A stretch of DNA of 64,000 nucleotides from Heliomarina sp018223035 (GCA_018223035.1 JAAEZD010000011.1:106368-170367), one strand, 5' to 3'; shown: positions 45,540-54,716, counted from the first letter of the stretch. Notes: generated by a model from the sequence alone, not told the origin. A program made the numbers and translations.

Positions 45540-46709
45540 ATGGCCGTTGAAAACTGGGTTGCGAAAGAACTGGAATCCCTCACCGAATTCCGCCGTGACC
45601 TGCACCAGAACCCGGAACTTCTCTATGATGTGACGCGCACCGCCGCGACCGTGGCCGAAGCCCTGCGTGCGGCTGGCGTGGACGAGGTGGTCGAAGGGAT
45701 CGGGCGCACCGGCGTAGTGGGCGTGATCCACGGTCAGAGCAATAACTCGGGCCGCACCATTGGCCTGCGCGCCGACATGGATGCGCTACCGATCCACGAG
45801 GATACCGGCAAGCCATGGGCGTCGAAGGTCGACGGCAAGATGCATGCCTGCGGTCACGACGGGCATACGACTATGCTGCTGGGCGCGGCCCGACAGCTGG
45901 TCGAAAGCCGCGCCTTTGACGGGACGGTCATCGTGATCTTCCAGCCCGCCGAAGAAGGTGGCGCGGGGGCCAAGGCGATGATCGATGACGGGCTGTTCAC
46001 CCGCTGGCCTTGCAACGAGGTCTACGGGATGCACAACCGCCCCAACCTGCCGGTGGGTGAGTTCACCATCGCCTCGGGGCCGATCATGGGGTCGGTGGAC
46101 GAGGTGCGGATTTCCATCGAAGGGCGTGGCGGCCATGCGGCGCGGCCTGACGAGACAATCGACCCGCTGCCGATTGCCTCGGCGATCATTCAGGCCGTGC
46201 AGACGATCACCTCGCGCACGGTCGATCCGATGGACAATGCGGTGGTGTCGCTCTGCACGATCCATGCGGGCAATGCGTTCAACGTGATCCCGCAGACGCT
46301 TGAGATTACCGGCACCGTGCGCACCCTGCGCGAAGAGGTCCGCAGCCATATCGAGGCGCAGCTTTCGGCGATTATCCCGAACATCGCCGCAGGCTACGGT
46401 GCGACGGGCACGCTGGAGTATATCCGCATGTACCCGGTGACCGTGAACCACGAGCGCGAAACCATGCTGGCCGCTGCCGCCGCGCAGGAAGTGGCGGGCG
46501 AAAGCAAGGTCTCGCTCGACATGCCGCCGGTCTTGGGGGGCGAGGATTTCTCCTTCATGCTCAACGAAGTGCCGGGCGCGATGATCAATGTCGGCAATGG
46601 CCCTTCGGCGGGGCTGCACCACCCGAAATACGATTTCAACGACGACGTGATTTCGTGGGGATGTTCCTACTGGACGACGCTTGTGCGGCAGCGCCTGCCG
46701 CTGGGCTGA
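45540..46709 (+). CDS. M20 family amidohydrolase
   Basis: A 389-aa metal-dependent amidohydrolase of the hippurate hydrolase/N-acyl amino acid type. Metal-binding motifs are MHACGHDGHT, PAEEGGAGAK and GMHNRP; a C-terminal His ligand is in GLHHPKYDFND. The dimerisation domain begins near VRISIEGRGGHAARPDETID. It directly follows the ATC-hydrolase gene (3-base gap), so cleavage of an N- or S-carbamoyl amino acid is plausible. Last gene of the operon. Confidence 0.9.
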   Translation: MAVENWVAKELESLTEFRRDLHQNPELLYDVTRTAATVAEALRAAGVDEVVEGIGRTGVVGVIHGQSNNSGRTIGLRADMDALPIHEDTGKPWASKVDGKMHACGHDGHTTMLLGAARQLVESRAFDGTVIVIFQPAEEGGAGAKAMIDDGLFTRWPCNEVYGMHNRPNLPVGEFTIASGPIMGSVDEVRISIEGRGGHAARPDETIDPLPIASAIIQAVQTITSRTVDPMDNAVVSLCTIHAGNAFNVIPQTLEITGTVRTLREEVRSHIEAQLSAIIPNIAAGYGATGTLEYIRMYPVTVNHERETMLAAAAAQEVAGESKVSLDMPPVLGGEDFSFMLNEVPGAMINVGNGPSAGLHHPKYDFNDDVISWGCSYWTTLVRQRLPLG

Positions 46710-46717
46710 GAATGGCT

Positions 46718-46755
46718 AAGGCCGGTCCTTGTCCTTGGGGGCCGGCCTTTTTTCT
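46718..46755 (+). terminator. Rho-independent terminator after the M20 gene
   Basis: Stem AAGGCCGGTCC / GGCCGGCCTT (one wobble) followed by TTTTTTC. It ends the ABC/enzyme operon and lies 36 bases before the convergent SDR stop. Confidence 0.85.
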
Positions 46756-46790
46756 TTGCAGGCCTTTTGCGGGTTTCCCCGATCTATCGA

Positions 46791-47540
46791 CTAGACCTTG
46801 CTGATGGAATTACCGCCATCGGCCAGCATGGCGCTGCCGGTGACGAAAGAGGCGTGATCCGAAAGCAGGAACATGGCGGCCCGCGCGATTACCACCGGCT
46901 TTGCCATGCGTTGCAGCGCGTGGAGGCCATTCACGAGATCATGAATCGCCTCGTCGTCGCTAGCCATAGGCGTGTGGGTGCCGCCCGGCAGCAGGGCGTT
47001 GACGCGGATGTTCTCGGCGCCGTGTTCGGCGGCGAGCACTTGCGTCAGGCCGATCAACCCGGCCTTGGCGGCGGCATAGGCGGCCATGCCCGGCAGGCCA
47101 ACCGTGTGCCCGACGAAGGACGAGGTAAAGACGATGGCGCCGCCGCCCCGCGCCTGCAGCGCCGGGATCTGGGCCTTTGCGGCGTGAAAGGCGCTGGTCA
47201 GGTTGACCTCGATCGCCTCGTTCCATGTCTCTTCGGTCATCGCGGGGACCGGCCCCATCTCGCCGACGACACCGGCGTTGTTGAAGGCCCCGTCGAGCCC
47301 GCCGAAATGCGACTGGGCGAGGTCGACGAGATCGGCCGCGTAGCCCGCCTTGCGGACATCGCCGGGAAAATATGCCGCCCTGCCGCCTGAGGCGCGAATT
47401 TCCCCGGTCAGGGTTTCGAGCAGGTCGCCACGACGGGCTGCGAGGACCAGCGAGGCGCCGCTGGCCGCGAATAGCTTTGCCGCCGCTGCGCCGATGCCGC
47501 TGCTGGCGCCGGTGATGATGATGGTCTTGTCCGAGAGCAT
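46791..47540 (-). CDS. SDR family oxidoreductase
   Basis: A 249-aa short-chain dehydrogenase: cofactor motif TGASSGIG, NNAG, catalytic Ser in FTSSFVG and YAAAK. Members close to this one are usually annotated as 3-oxoacyl-ACP reductase-like or glucose dehydrogenase-like, but substrate cannot be read from sequence. It lies between the two operons, oriented with thrC, with 85 bases to it. Confidence 0.9.
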   Translation of the reverse strand: MLSDKTIIITGASSGIGAAAAKLFAASGASLVLAARRGDLLETLTGEIRASGGRAAYFPGDVRKAGYAADLVDLAQSHFGGLDGAFNNAGVVGEMGPVPAMTEETWNEAIEVNLTSAFHAAKAQIPALQARGGGAIVFTSSFVGHTVGLPGMAAYAAAKAGLIGLTQVLAAEHGAENIRVNALLPGGTHTPMASDDEAIHDLVNGLHALQRMAKPVVIARAAMFLLSDHASFVTGSAMLADGGNSISKV

Positions 47541-47624
47541 ATGCCGTTCTCCAGTTGTGCTGAACTGGCGGCATTCTGCGTCGCGGGTGTGAGGGCGGCG
47601 ACCCGATCCTTGCGGAAAGCGGGG

Positions 47625-49031
47625 CTAGGCGGACGCGGGCATCGCCTTGCTATTGCTGCGGATGAAACGGGCGAGCGTTTCCAGATCGTTCGGCAATTTC
47701 GTGACCTGTTCGGGGAGCGTTTCGCGATCCTGCTGGCCGGGCGGGAGTTCGGCCACCCTGCCCGTCGCCTGCTGCACCGTTTCCGAGAACTTGATCGGAT
47801 GAGCGGTGGACAGGGTGATCATCGGGGTTTGCCCGTCGTTGAACTGCTCGGCGACATGCAGGGCGACGGCGGTATGCGGGTCGCAGAGATAACCGGTTTC
47901 CGCATAGCAGGAGAGGATACGCGCCGATGCCTCGGCCTGCGTGGCGCGGCCTGCGTCGAAGATTTCGCCGATGGTGTCGCGCAGCGCTTGCGGCAGTTGG
48001 TAGGCGTGGCCGGCGGCGAGATCCGCCATCAGGCGCGCAACAAGCGTGGCGTCGCGCCGGGAGGCATCAAACAACAGACGCTCGAAATTCGAGGAAATCT
48101 GGATATCCATCGAGGGCGTATTGGGCGCGACCACGTCGCGCAGCGCGTGATCGCCGGTGCTGAGCGTGCGGGTCAGGATATCGTTTTCGTTGTTTGCGAT
48201 GACGAGCCGGTCAATCGGCAGGCCCATCAGATGCGCGACGTAACCTGCGTAGATATCGCCGAAATTCCCGGTGGGCACGCAGAAGCTGACCTTGCGATCC
48301 GGCGCGCCGAGGGCCGTTGCAGTGGTGAAGTAATAGACCACCTGCGCCATGACGCGGCTCCAGTTGATCGAGTTCACCGCAGAGAGGTTGAACCCTTCGC
48401 GCAGGTCGGGGCGGGCAAAGAGCGCTTTCACGAGGTTCTGACAATCGTCAAAGCTCCCATTTAGCGCGATGGCGTGGCAGTTGGCGGCGTTCAGCGTGGT
48501 CATCTGGCGGCGCTGAAATTCTGAGACCTTGCCATCGGGATACATGAAGAACACATCGACCCGCTTGCTTTCAAGGAAGGCAGCAAGCGCGGCGCCGCCG
48601 GTATCGCCGGAGGTTGCACCGACGATGGTCAGACGCTCTCCCCTTTCCGCGAGAACGTGGTCGATGAAGCGTGCGAGGATCTGCATGGCGAGATCCTTGA
48701 AAGCCAGCGTCGGGCCGTGGAAAAGTTCAAGCAGCCAATCGTTCGGGCCAAGCTGCACCAGCGGGGTCACCGCCGGATGGGTGAACCCGGTATAGGCGTC
48801 TTCGATCATCAGTTTCAGGTCGTCCCGCGCGATTTCATCGCCGGTGAATTTTTCCATCACCGCAAGAGCGACCTCAGCATAGGGACGACCGCGAAAACCG
48901 GCGATTTCTTCGGGAGTGAAGCGCGGCCAGATGTCGGGGACGTAGAGACCGCCATCGCTGGCCAACCCGGTCAAAAGGGCCTCTTTGAAGGTGAGATCGC
49001 AGGCTTTGCCACGGGTCGAGACATATTTCAT
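47625..49031 (-). CDS. thrC: Threonine synthase
   Basis: PLP enzyme that converts O-phospho-L-homoserine to threonine. It is 468 aa from ATG 49031 (MKYVSTRGKACDLTF), preceded by GGGAAA; the frame continues to 49106 without support. The PLP Lys is in ELFHGPTLAFKDLAMQ and the phosphate-binding loop in GATSGDTGGAA. NGSFDDCQNLVK is typical of class II threonine synthases. It lies directly downstream of the liv-type operon in the same direction. Confidence 0.95.
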   Translation of the reverse strand: MKYVSTRGKACDLTFKEALLTGLASDGGLYVPDIWPRFTPEEIAGFRGRPYAEVALAVMEKFTGDEIARDDLKLMIEDAYTGFTHPAVTPLVQLGPNDWLLELFHGPTLAFKDLAMQILARFIDHVLAERGERLTIVGATSGDTGGAALAAFLESKRVDVFFMYPDGKVSEFQRRQMTTLNAANCHAIALNGSFDDCQNLVKALFARPDLREGFNLSAVNSINWSRVMAQVVYYFTTATALGAPDRKVSFCVPTGNFGDIYAGYVAHLMGLPIDRLVIANNENDILTRTLSTGDHALRDVVAPNTPSMDIQISSNFERLLFDASRRDATLVARLMADLAAGHAYQLPQALRDTIGEIFDAGRATQAEASARILSCYAETGYLCDPHTAVALHVAEQFNDGQTPMITLSTAHPIKFSETVQQATGRVAELPPGQQDRETLPEQVTKLPNDLETLARFIRSNSKAMPASA

Positions 49032-49056
49032 CGGGTTTCCCAATCGGGGTGAGAGG

Positions 49057-50928
49057 TCATGCCTGCCGGGCCATGTCCAGCGAGCGGGCGTGTTCGAGGA
49101 AGGCAAAGAGCGCCAGGTCGAACTTGTCCGGTTGGTTGAAGAATGGAGCGTGACGGCCGTTCGGGATGTCCTGCGGCGCGCCGCGCCAGATGTTCCCGTA
49201 TTTCAGCCGCGCGATGTAGTCGTGGTTGAGGAAGGGATCATCGCTGCCGTTCAGAATGGCGAAAGGGATTTTGCCTTCGGACAGGATCCGCATCTGCCGT
49301 GGCCAGTCGATCACGCCCAGACGCGACAGGGCGTAGACCCGGGCGCGGCCATCGGTGCGGCGCAGGTTGCGGTGGAGAAAGGCGGATTCCTCGGAGATCG
49401 GGGCGGTCGCGCTATTGGCGTAGTTCGTGGCCTCGGTGCGCGAGAAATACTGCTTGCCCGAGAGAACGAGGTGCGAGTCCGGGTTGTAGCCGCGGCCGAA
49501 GTCATCCGGCACCATGTTGAGCGGTGGCGTGCCGGAAATGGCAAGCGCCATGACCGTGACATTGCCCCGCGCGGTCAGTTCCATCGCGACATAGCCGCCA
49601 AGCGACCAGCCGAACACCGAGACCTCGGTGACACCGCAATCGGCAAGGACCTCTTCGGCGATCTCGGCATAGGCAGAGATGTTGTAGCTTTGCTCGGGGT
49701 CGGCATTGGCTGAAACGCCGTGGCCCGGATAGTCAAAAGAGATGACGCGATAGCTGTCGGCAAAGCTGCGGAACTGCTTGTGAAACGCTTCTTTGCAGGC
49801 GGAGTTTCCGTGTAGCAGAAGCAGGGCCGGTTTGTCGGTATCCCCGGTGTCGGCGACAGAGATCAGACCGTGGGACGTTTGCAACATGCGTTCCTTCGCG
49901 CCGGTCATCGCCTCGCGCGTGGCGGTTTCGCGGCGGCGCAGGCGGGCGATGGTCGAGGAACGCAGGTTGTCCGCAACTTCGCGCAATTCCTGCAAGGCCG
50001 CCCAGAGTCCGCCGGGGTAGAAGACCACGACAAGCACGATGGCAAGCGCGATCACGATGTTCTGCCAAGCGCCGAACCCGGCCAGCCATTCCGAGAGGAT
50101 CGAAACCGCAAAGGCGGCGACGACCGGTCCCCATATCGTGCCGGTGCCGCCGACAAGCAGGATCGACAGCAGGAGCGTCAGGAAGCCCATGCCGAAGGCA
50201 TCGGGCGAGGCAACGCGCAGGTAGGCGGCATAGAACGCCCCGGCGATGCCGGTGAAGACGGCGCTGGCCATGAGGGTGAGCGCGCGGGTGCGGGCCTCGG
50301 ATATGCCGCGGGCGATGGCGTAATACTTGTTGTCGCGCAGCGCGACGGCGGCGCGGCCCAGGCGCGAACGGGTGACGTAGTAGAGAAAGGCCAGATTGGC
50401 GGCGAGCAGGCCCAGACCGAGGAAGTAATACCCGATGCGCCCGTCTTTGGAGAGGCGATAGTCGCCGATCTGAAGGGTCGGCAGCGTGACCATGCCCGAG
50501 GTGCCGCCGGTCACGTCAGACCATGACACCACGACCAGATAGATCAGCTGACCGAAGGCGATGGTGACGAGGATGACGTAAACACCGTCGAGCCGCAGCA
50601 CCGGGAGCGAGATCAGCAGCGCGACGAAGGCCGCTGTGCCCCCGCCCGCAAGGATCGACAGCCAGGGCGAAAAACCGAGCGTCTTGGCAAGGATCGCGTA
50701 GGTATAGATCCCCACCGCGAAGAGCGCCACATGGGCAAAGTTGAAAAGCCCGCCATAGCCGAGGCTGAGATCCCAGCTTGTCGCAACGATGGCAAAGACA
50801 AAGGCGAGGATGAGCACGTGGCGGAAATAGGTGGCCTCGAAGACAAAGGGGAAGAGGACCAGGACCGCAAAGGCGAGGATCAGCGGCAAGAGGCCTTGGG
50901 TCTTGTGAATTGGGGGATCGTAGCGCAT
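49057..50928 (-). CDS. LivM-type ABC permease fused to an alpha/beta hydrolase
   Basis: A 623-aa fusion read as one uninterrupted frame. Residues 1-320 are a branched-chain amino acid-type permease with about nine membrane segments (GLFNFAHVALFAVGIYTYA and the GRAAVALRDNKYYA coupling loop). Residues 346-620 are an alpha/beta hydrolase: oxyanion HGNS (373-376), nucleophile elbow GWSLG (Ser442), candidate acid Asp563 or Asp564 and His593 in GRHAPFF. The basic linker RSSTIARLRRRETATR (323-338) places the hydrolase in the cytoplasm at the exit of the pore. I know of no standard LivM with this tail. Lactone or ester substrate is an inference from the LuxR neighbour. Confidence 0.88.
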   Translation of the reverse strand: MRYDPPIHKTQGLLPLILAFAVLVLFPFVFEATYFRHVLILAFVFAIVATSWDLSLGYGGLFNFAHVALFAVGIYTYAILAKTLGFSPWLSILAGGGTAAFVALLISLPVLRLDGVYVILVTIAFGQLIYLVVVSWSDVTGGTSGMVTLPTLQIGDYRLSKDGRIGYYFLGLGLLAANLAFLYYVTRSRLGRAAVALRDNKYYAIARGISEARTRALTLMASAVFTGIAGAFYAAYLRVASPDAFGMGFLTLLLSILLVGGTGTIWGPVVAAFAVSILSEWLAGFGAWQNIVIALAIVLVVVFYPGGLWAALQELREVADNLRSSTIARLRRRETATREAMTGAKERMLQTSHGLISVADTGDTDKPALLLLHGNSACKEAFHKQFRSFADSYRVISFDYPGHGVSANADPEQSYNISAYAEIAEEVLADCGVTEVSVFGWSLGGYVAMELTARGNVTVMALAISGTPPLNMVPDDFGRGYNPDSHLVLSGKQYFSRTEATNYANSATAPISEESAFLHRNLRRTDGRARVYALSRLGVIDWPRQMRILSEGKIPFAILNGSDDPFLNHDYIARLKYGNIWRGAPQDIPNGRHAPFFNQPDKFDLALFAFLEHARSLDMARQA

Positions 50929-50929
50929 G

Positions 50930-51817
50930 TCAGAGGGTCCTTTGGTATTTGCCGAACAGCCCTTCGGGCTTGATCAGCAAGACCACGATCATCGTGAAGA
51001 ACAGAACGGCGGGCGCCCAGTAGAGGCCGACGAAATAGATCGAAAAGGCCTCGAGCAGACCGATGATGAAGGCGGCGTAGATCGGGCTGGAGAAGCGTGC
51101 GACGCCGCCGAAGATCACCACGATCAGGGCCTTCATCAGGGGTTCGCTGCCCATGGCCGGGTTCATGAAGCGGATCGTTCCGATGAAGACGCCCGCCAGA
51201 CCGGCGGTCACGGCAGAGAGGCCAAGGACCAGCGCGAAATACATCGGCACGTTCAGCCCGAGCAATTGCGCGGCTTCGCGGTTCTGCGAGACAGCGCGCA
51301 TCGCACGGCCCGGACGGGAATAGCGCAGGAAGGCCCCTACCCCGACAAGGATCGCCAGCACCAGCACCAGCAGGATGATTTCGCTGAACGCGAGGTGAAA
51401 GCCGCCGATGGCCACTTCGCCCTCGGCCATTTTCGGGATCTGCTTTGAGCGAGGGCCCCAGATCAGCAGAAGCAGGTTTTCGAGGATGGCGGAGCCTGCG
51501 AGCGTGGTGATCACGGTGATCAGCACCACGTCGGAGCGGCGTTCGAACGGTTTAACGAGGGTGAGGTGGAGAAAGGCACCGATGGCGAACATCACCAGAG
51601 ACGTGGCGATGATACTGAGCGCCAGCGGCCAGCCAAAGGCGTCAGTTGCCGAGAATTGCCATGCCACATAGGCCCCGAGCGCAATAAAGGCGCCGTGGGC
51701 GAAATTGAAGATGCCGAGGGTGGTCCAGACCAGCGACAGCCCGGTTGCCATCAGGGCATATAGAGCCCCGAGCACGATGCCGCCTTTGATGATCGAGAAG
51801 AGGGTTACAGGATCCAT
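50930..51817 (-). CDS. LivH-type ABC permease
   Basis: A 295-aa inner-membrane permease of the branched-chain amino acid family with about eight membrane segments. Family motifs are GLSLVWTTLGIFNFAHGAF and RAMRAVSQNREAAQLLGLN. It overlaps the ATPase gene end by one base and is one base from the LivM-hydrolase gene, so the set is tightly coupled. Confidence 0.93.
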   Translation of the reverse strand: MDPVTLFSIIKGGIVLGALYALMATGLSLVWTTLGIFNFAHGAFIALGAYVAWQFSATDAFGWPLALSIIATSLVMFAIGAFLHLTLVKPFERRSDVVLITVITTLAGSAILENLLLLIWGPRSKQIPKMAEGEVAIGGFHLAFSEIILLVLVLAILVGVGAFLRYSRPGRAMRAVSQNREAAQLLGLNVPMYFALVLGLSAVTAGLAGVFIGTIRFMNPAMGSEPLMKALIVVIFGGVARFSSPIYAAFIIGLLEAFSIYFVGLYWAPAVLFFTMIVVLLIKPEGLFGKYQRTL

Positions 51818-52596
51818 CAGTGTTGATCTCCGAAAAGGATGGCCATCAGACCGTCGTGGTCGGGCATTTCCTCGCGGCTCATGCGGCCAGAGATGCGGCC
51901 GTGATCGAAGAGGTAAAGCGTGTCGATGATCTGCCCGAGGAAGGCGACGTCCTGATCGATCAGGATGATCGGCAAGCCGGTTTCCTTGACCGTGAGGATG
52001 GCCGCGGAAAGTTCGGCGCGGATTTTCGGCGAAAGGCCAAGGGTCGGCTCATCGAGGATCAGCAGGCGCGGTGCGGACATCAGCCCGGCGGCGACCGATA
52101 CCATCTGGCGTTCGCCGCCCGACAGAAAGCGGATCTTGTGATCATTACGTTCAGCGAGGCGTGGAAAGAGCGACTGCACCTCGGTCAGTGACCAGCCCTT
52201 GCGGGCCCGCGCGGCGGTGGTCGAGATCGACAGGGTTTCGGCGACGGTCAGTTCGGGAAACAGCAGGTTGCCCTGCTGGACGTGGATCAGACCGGCGCGC
52301 GCCACCTGTTTCGGGTCCATCCGGCGGCGGGTGACGGCGTCGTAATTGAAATTGCGCCATTTCCGGCTGCCGCGTTCGCCTGGGCGGTTAAGACGCTGGC
52401 CGTCAAAGATGATCTCGCCGCTCCACGGATCGATGAGACCGCTGAGCGTCTTGAGAAAGGTGGTCTTGCCGTGGCCGTTCGGCCCGAAAATACCGATGCT
52501 TTCGCCCTTGGCCACGGTGAGGTCGATGTTGCGGAAAATCTTGATCGGGTCATAGCCCGAGGAAAGACCGCGAACGGACAGGATAGGATCACTCAT
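51817..52596 (-). CDS. LivF-type ABC ATPase
   Basis: A 259-aa ATPase. Walker A is GPNGHGKTT, the signature FLSGGERQM and Walker B LLILDEPTLGLS; the switch His of the family is replaced by Asp in LIDQDVAF. An insert (about residues 72-95, GERGSRKWRNFNYD) after the first beta region is not found in ordinary LivF. The start overlaps the LivG-type gene by 8 bases. Confidence 0.92.
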   Translation of the reverse strand: MSDPILSVRGLSSGYDPIKIFRNIDLTVAKGESIGIFGPNGHGKTTFLKTLSGLIDPWSGEIIFDGQRLNRPGERGSRKWRNFNYDAVTRRRMDPKQVARAGLIHVQQGNLLFPELTVAETLSISTTAARARKGWSLTEVQSLFPRLAERNDHKIRFLSGGERQMVSVAAGLMSAPRLLILDEPTLGLSPKIRAELSAAILTVKETGLPIILIDQDVAFLGQIIDTLYLFDHGRISGRMSREEMPDHDGLMAILFGDQH

Positions 52597-53326
52597 GGCT
52601 GGCTCCGAGATAGGCGTCGACCACTTCTGCCTGTTTGATCACCTCGGCAGGCAGGCCGTTGGCTATCACCCTGCCCTGATCCAGCACGAGGAGCCGATCT
52701 GAGACCTCCATCAGCAGGGAGAGGACATGTTCGATGAGAACGACAGTGATGCCGGTGCCGCGAATGGTCAGGATGATCTCTTTCATGCGTTCGATTTCGG
52801 GGCCGGTGAGGCTTGACGCGGGTTCGTCCATCAGGAGCACGCGGGGTCGAAGCGCGAGTGCGCTCGCGATCATGAGCTGCTTGCGGTAGAAGATTGGCAC
52901 GGAATCCGCCGCCATGTTCTGCATGGTCGAGGGAAAACCGACGAGGGCGAGGACCTCATTGGCGCGGGCGAGCTGCTGTTCAAAGCTGAGTTTCGGCGCC
53001 TGACTTTCCACCGCCACCAGCACGTTGTCGATGGCGCTGAGCGATCCGAACACGTTTTCCCGCTGAAAAGTGCGTGCGATATCGGACAGCGAGATCTCGT
53101 GGGCGCGGCGGTCATGCGCGGGTTTGCCATCGAGTTCGAGGGTACCCGCGGTCGGGCCGAAGGGGACCTTGGTGATGATATTGAAGAGCGTGCTCTTGCC
53201 GCTGCCGTTGGGTCCGGCGACACCGAAGATCTGGCCCTGCATGACGTCAAAACTGACATCGTCGACCGCTTTGAGACCGCCAAAGCTTTTGGAGAGGCCG
53301 CGCGCCGACAGGATAGGTGTGTTCAT
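52589..53326 (-). CDS. LivG-type ABC ATPase with degenerate signature
   Basis: A 245-aa ATPase from ATG 53326; the frame upstream to 53389 is unsupported. Walker A GPNGSGKST (38-46) and Walker B VLLMDEPASSL (164-174) are intact and the switch His is present in LIEHVLSL. The signature that reads YGQQR in LivG or LSGGQ in most ABC proteins reads FYRKQ here (residues 146-150), losing the conserved Gly. One composite ATP site of the transporter may therefore be weak. Confidence 0.9.
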   Translation of the reverse strand: MNTPILSARGLSKSFGGLKAVDDVSFDVMQGQIFGVAGPNGSGKSTLFNIITKVPFGPTAGTLELDGKPAHDRRAHEISLSDIARTFQRENVFGSLSAIDNVLVAVESQAPKLSFEQQLARANEVLALVGFPSTMQNMAADSVPIFYRKQLMIASALALRPRVLLMDEPASSLTGPEIERMKEIILTIRGTGITVVLIEHVLSLLMEVSDRLLVLDQGRVIANGLPAEVIKQAEVVDAYLGASHE

Positions 53327-53349
53327 GGGATTTTCCAGGCGAAATGACC

Positions 53350-53376
53350 TGCCGCGCGAATGGGACACGCGCGACA
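53350..53376 (-). terminator. Hairpin between the LivK-type and LivG-type genes
   Basis: On the minus strand TGTCGCGCG / CGCGCGGCA (one wobble) with a 9-base loop, 22 bases after the binding-protein stop. There is no T tract, so it more likely protects the binding-protein mRNA than terminates. Confidence 0.45.
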
Positions 53377-53397
53377 GACCCGGGGTCACGGAGGGTG

Positions 53398-54645
53398 TTA
53401 TTCGGCGCTCATCCAGGGCGGCAGGCGGAATTCGCCATTCGCATAAGCGTCGGGTTTGATCATCGTCCGTTCGCCATCCCAGAGCTGCCAGAAGGTGACC
53501 GGGACGTGATCATCGTCCTGAAGCGCAACATGGGTTTCTGGGTCGAATTCGATGTTGCCCGAGGCGGTCATCTTGTTCGTTTCGCCCAGCGCCTTGCCGA
53601 TCGCGTCGTGGTCGGTCGGATCGCCGACCTTTTCAAGCGCGTCGAAATAGATGTTGGTCATCTCGTAGAGGCCAACCCCGTAGGTGCCGGTCTCCATACC
53701 GAAGCGTGCCTTGTAGGCCGATACCATTTCCTGACCGTGGGGCCATTTCGGCGTGTCGAGATTGCCGCCGATCAGATTGTAGATGACACCGTTGGCCTTG
53801 TCGCCGGTCAGTTCGAGGAATTCCGGAACCGACGGGGCGTATTGCAGGAAGACAAGGCTGTCGCTGGGGTTTTCGAGAAACTGGTTCAGGAACAGCGCCG
53901 AGTTGCCCGGAAGATAGTCCGTGTTCACCACGAGATCGGGATTGGTTTCGTTGACCTTGGCGAGGATGACCTTCCAGTCGTTGACTTCGCCAAAGGGTAC
54001 GAGCTCGTCCACGACGATGTCCCATCCGCCCTCTTCAAAGCTGGTTTTCATGCCTTCGGAGATGGTCTTGGAATAGGGGTTGTCGGAGGAGATGATTGCG
54101 ACGGTCTTGTCGTCGATAGTGATCTCGCCATCTTCGCCCAGCGCTTCGACCATCGGCAGAACGTCGGTTTCATACCCGGTAAAGGACGCGGTGAAGGACC
54201 AGCAGCAATTGTAATATTCCGGGTCCTGCGAGGTGATCGCCATGAACCCCGGGCTGGGGCCAGCCGCGATATAGGGCATGTTTTCTTCGGCCATCAGTTC
54301 GACTTCAAACATCGAGAGGCTTGCATAGCCGGTCACGATGACCTCGACCCCGTCCGTACCCAGAAGACGTTCAACCGCGGAGGAGACGTTTGCAGCCGAG
54401 TGATCCTTGACGTCTGCGACTTCGATTTCAAAGGTATGCCCGGCGACGCCGCCCTTGGCATTCGCTTCTTCGACGGCCCAGGTCACCCCCCGGACGAATT
54501 CCTCGCCATCCGAGGCAGTGGCACCGGTCAGCGGGGCGAGAACGCCGATTTTCACCACATCTGCCATGGCCGCACCGGCCAGCAGAGAGACGGTGCTTGC
54601 GCTTGCAAGCAGCTGTACAATTCTTGTCATGTTTTTGTGCATCAT
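53398..54645 (-). CDS. LivK-type ABC substrate-binding protein
   Basis: A 415-aa periplasmic binding protein of the branched-chain amino acid family (type I periplasmic fold). ATG 54645 (MMHKNMTRIVQLLASA) has GGAAAAGG upstream and yields a signal peptide ending near AAMADV; the open frame upstream is not supported. KIGVLAPLTGATASDGEEF is the typical start of the mature domain. First gene of the operon and divergent from luxR, with a lux-box-like site between. Substrate unknown; not necessarily an amino acid. Confidence 0.92.
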   Translation of the reverse strand: MMHKNMTRIVQLLASASTVSLLAGAAMADVVKIGVLAPLTGATASDGEEFVRGVTWAVEEANAKGGVAGHTFEIEVADVKDHSAANVSSAVERLLGTDGVEVIVTGYASLSMFEVELMAEENMPYIAAGPSPGFMAITSQDPEYYNCCWSFTASFTGYETDVLPMVEALGEDGEITIDDKTVAIISSDNPYSKTISEGMKTSFEEGGWDIVVDELVPFGEVNDWKVILAKVNETNPDLVVNTDYLPGNSALFLNQFLENPSDSLVFLQYAPSVPEFLELTGDKANGVIYNLIGGNLDTPKWPHGQEMVSAYKARFGMETGTYGVGLYEMTNIYFDALEKVGDPTDHDAIGKALGETNKMTASGNIEFDPETHVALQDDDHVPVTFWQLWDGERTMIKPDAYANGEFRLPPWMSAE

Positions 54646-54696
54646 TGCCTTTTCCCTGTAATTCAGTGCAGGCTGACGCAGGGCAGCACGCTTCTC

Positions 54697-54716
54697 AACT
54701 GGCAGATCTTGCAAAA
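54697..54716. promoter_or_regulatory. lux-box-like site
   Basis: AACTGGCAGATCTTGCAAAA has the central CAGATCT and the CT...GCA layout of las/rhl-type boxes; the right outer bases deviate. It is centred about 62 bases before the binding-protein gene and 70 before the luxR gene, a normal position for control of both. Confidence 0.6.

Noticed and set aside
46960..47574. Alternative minus-strand frame over the SDR gene
   Set aside because: Arg-rich shadow; the 46791-47540 frame has all SDR motifs.
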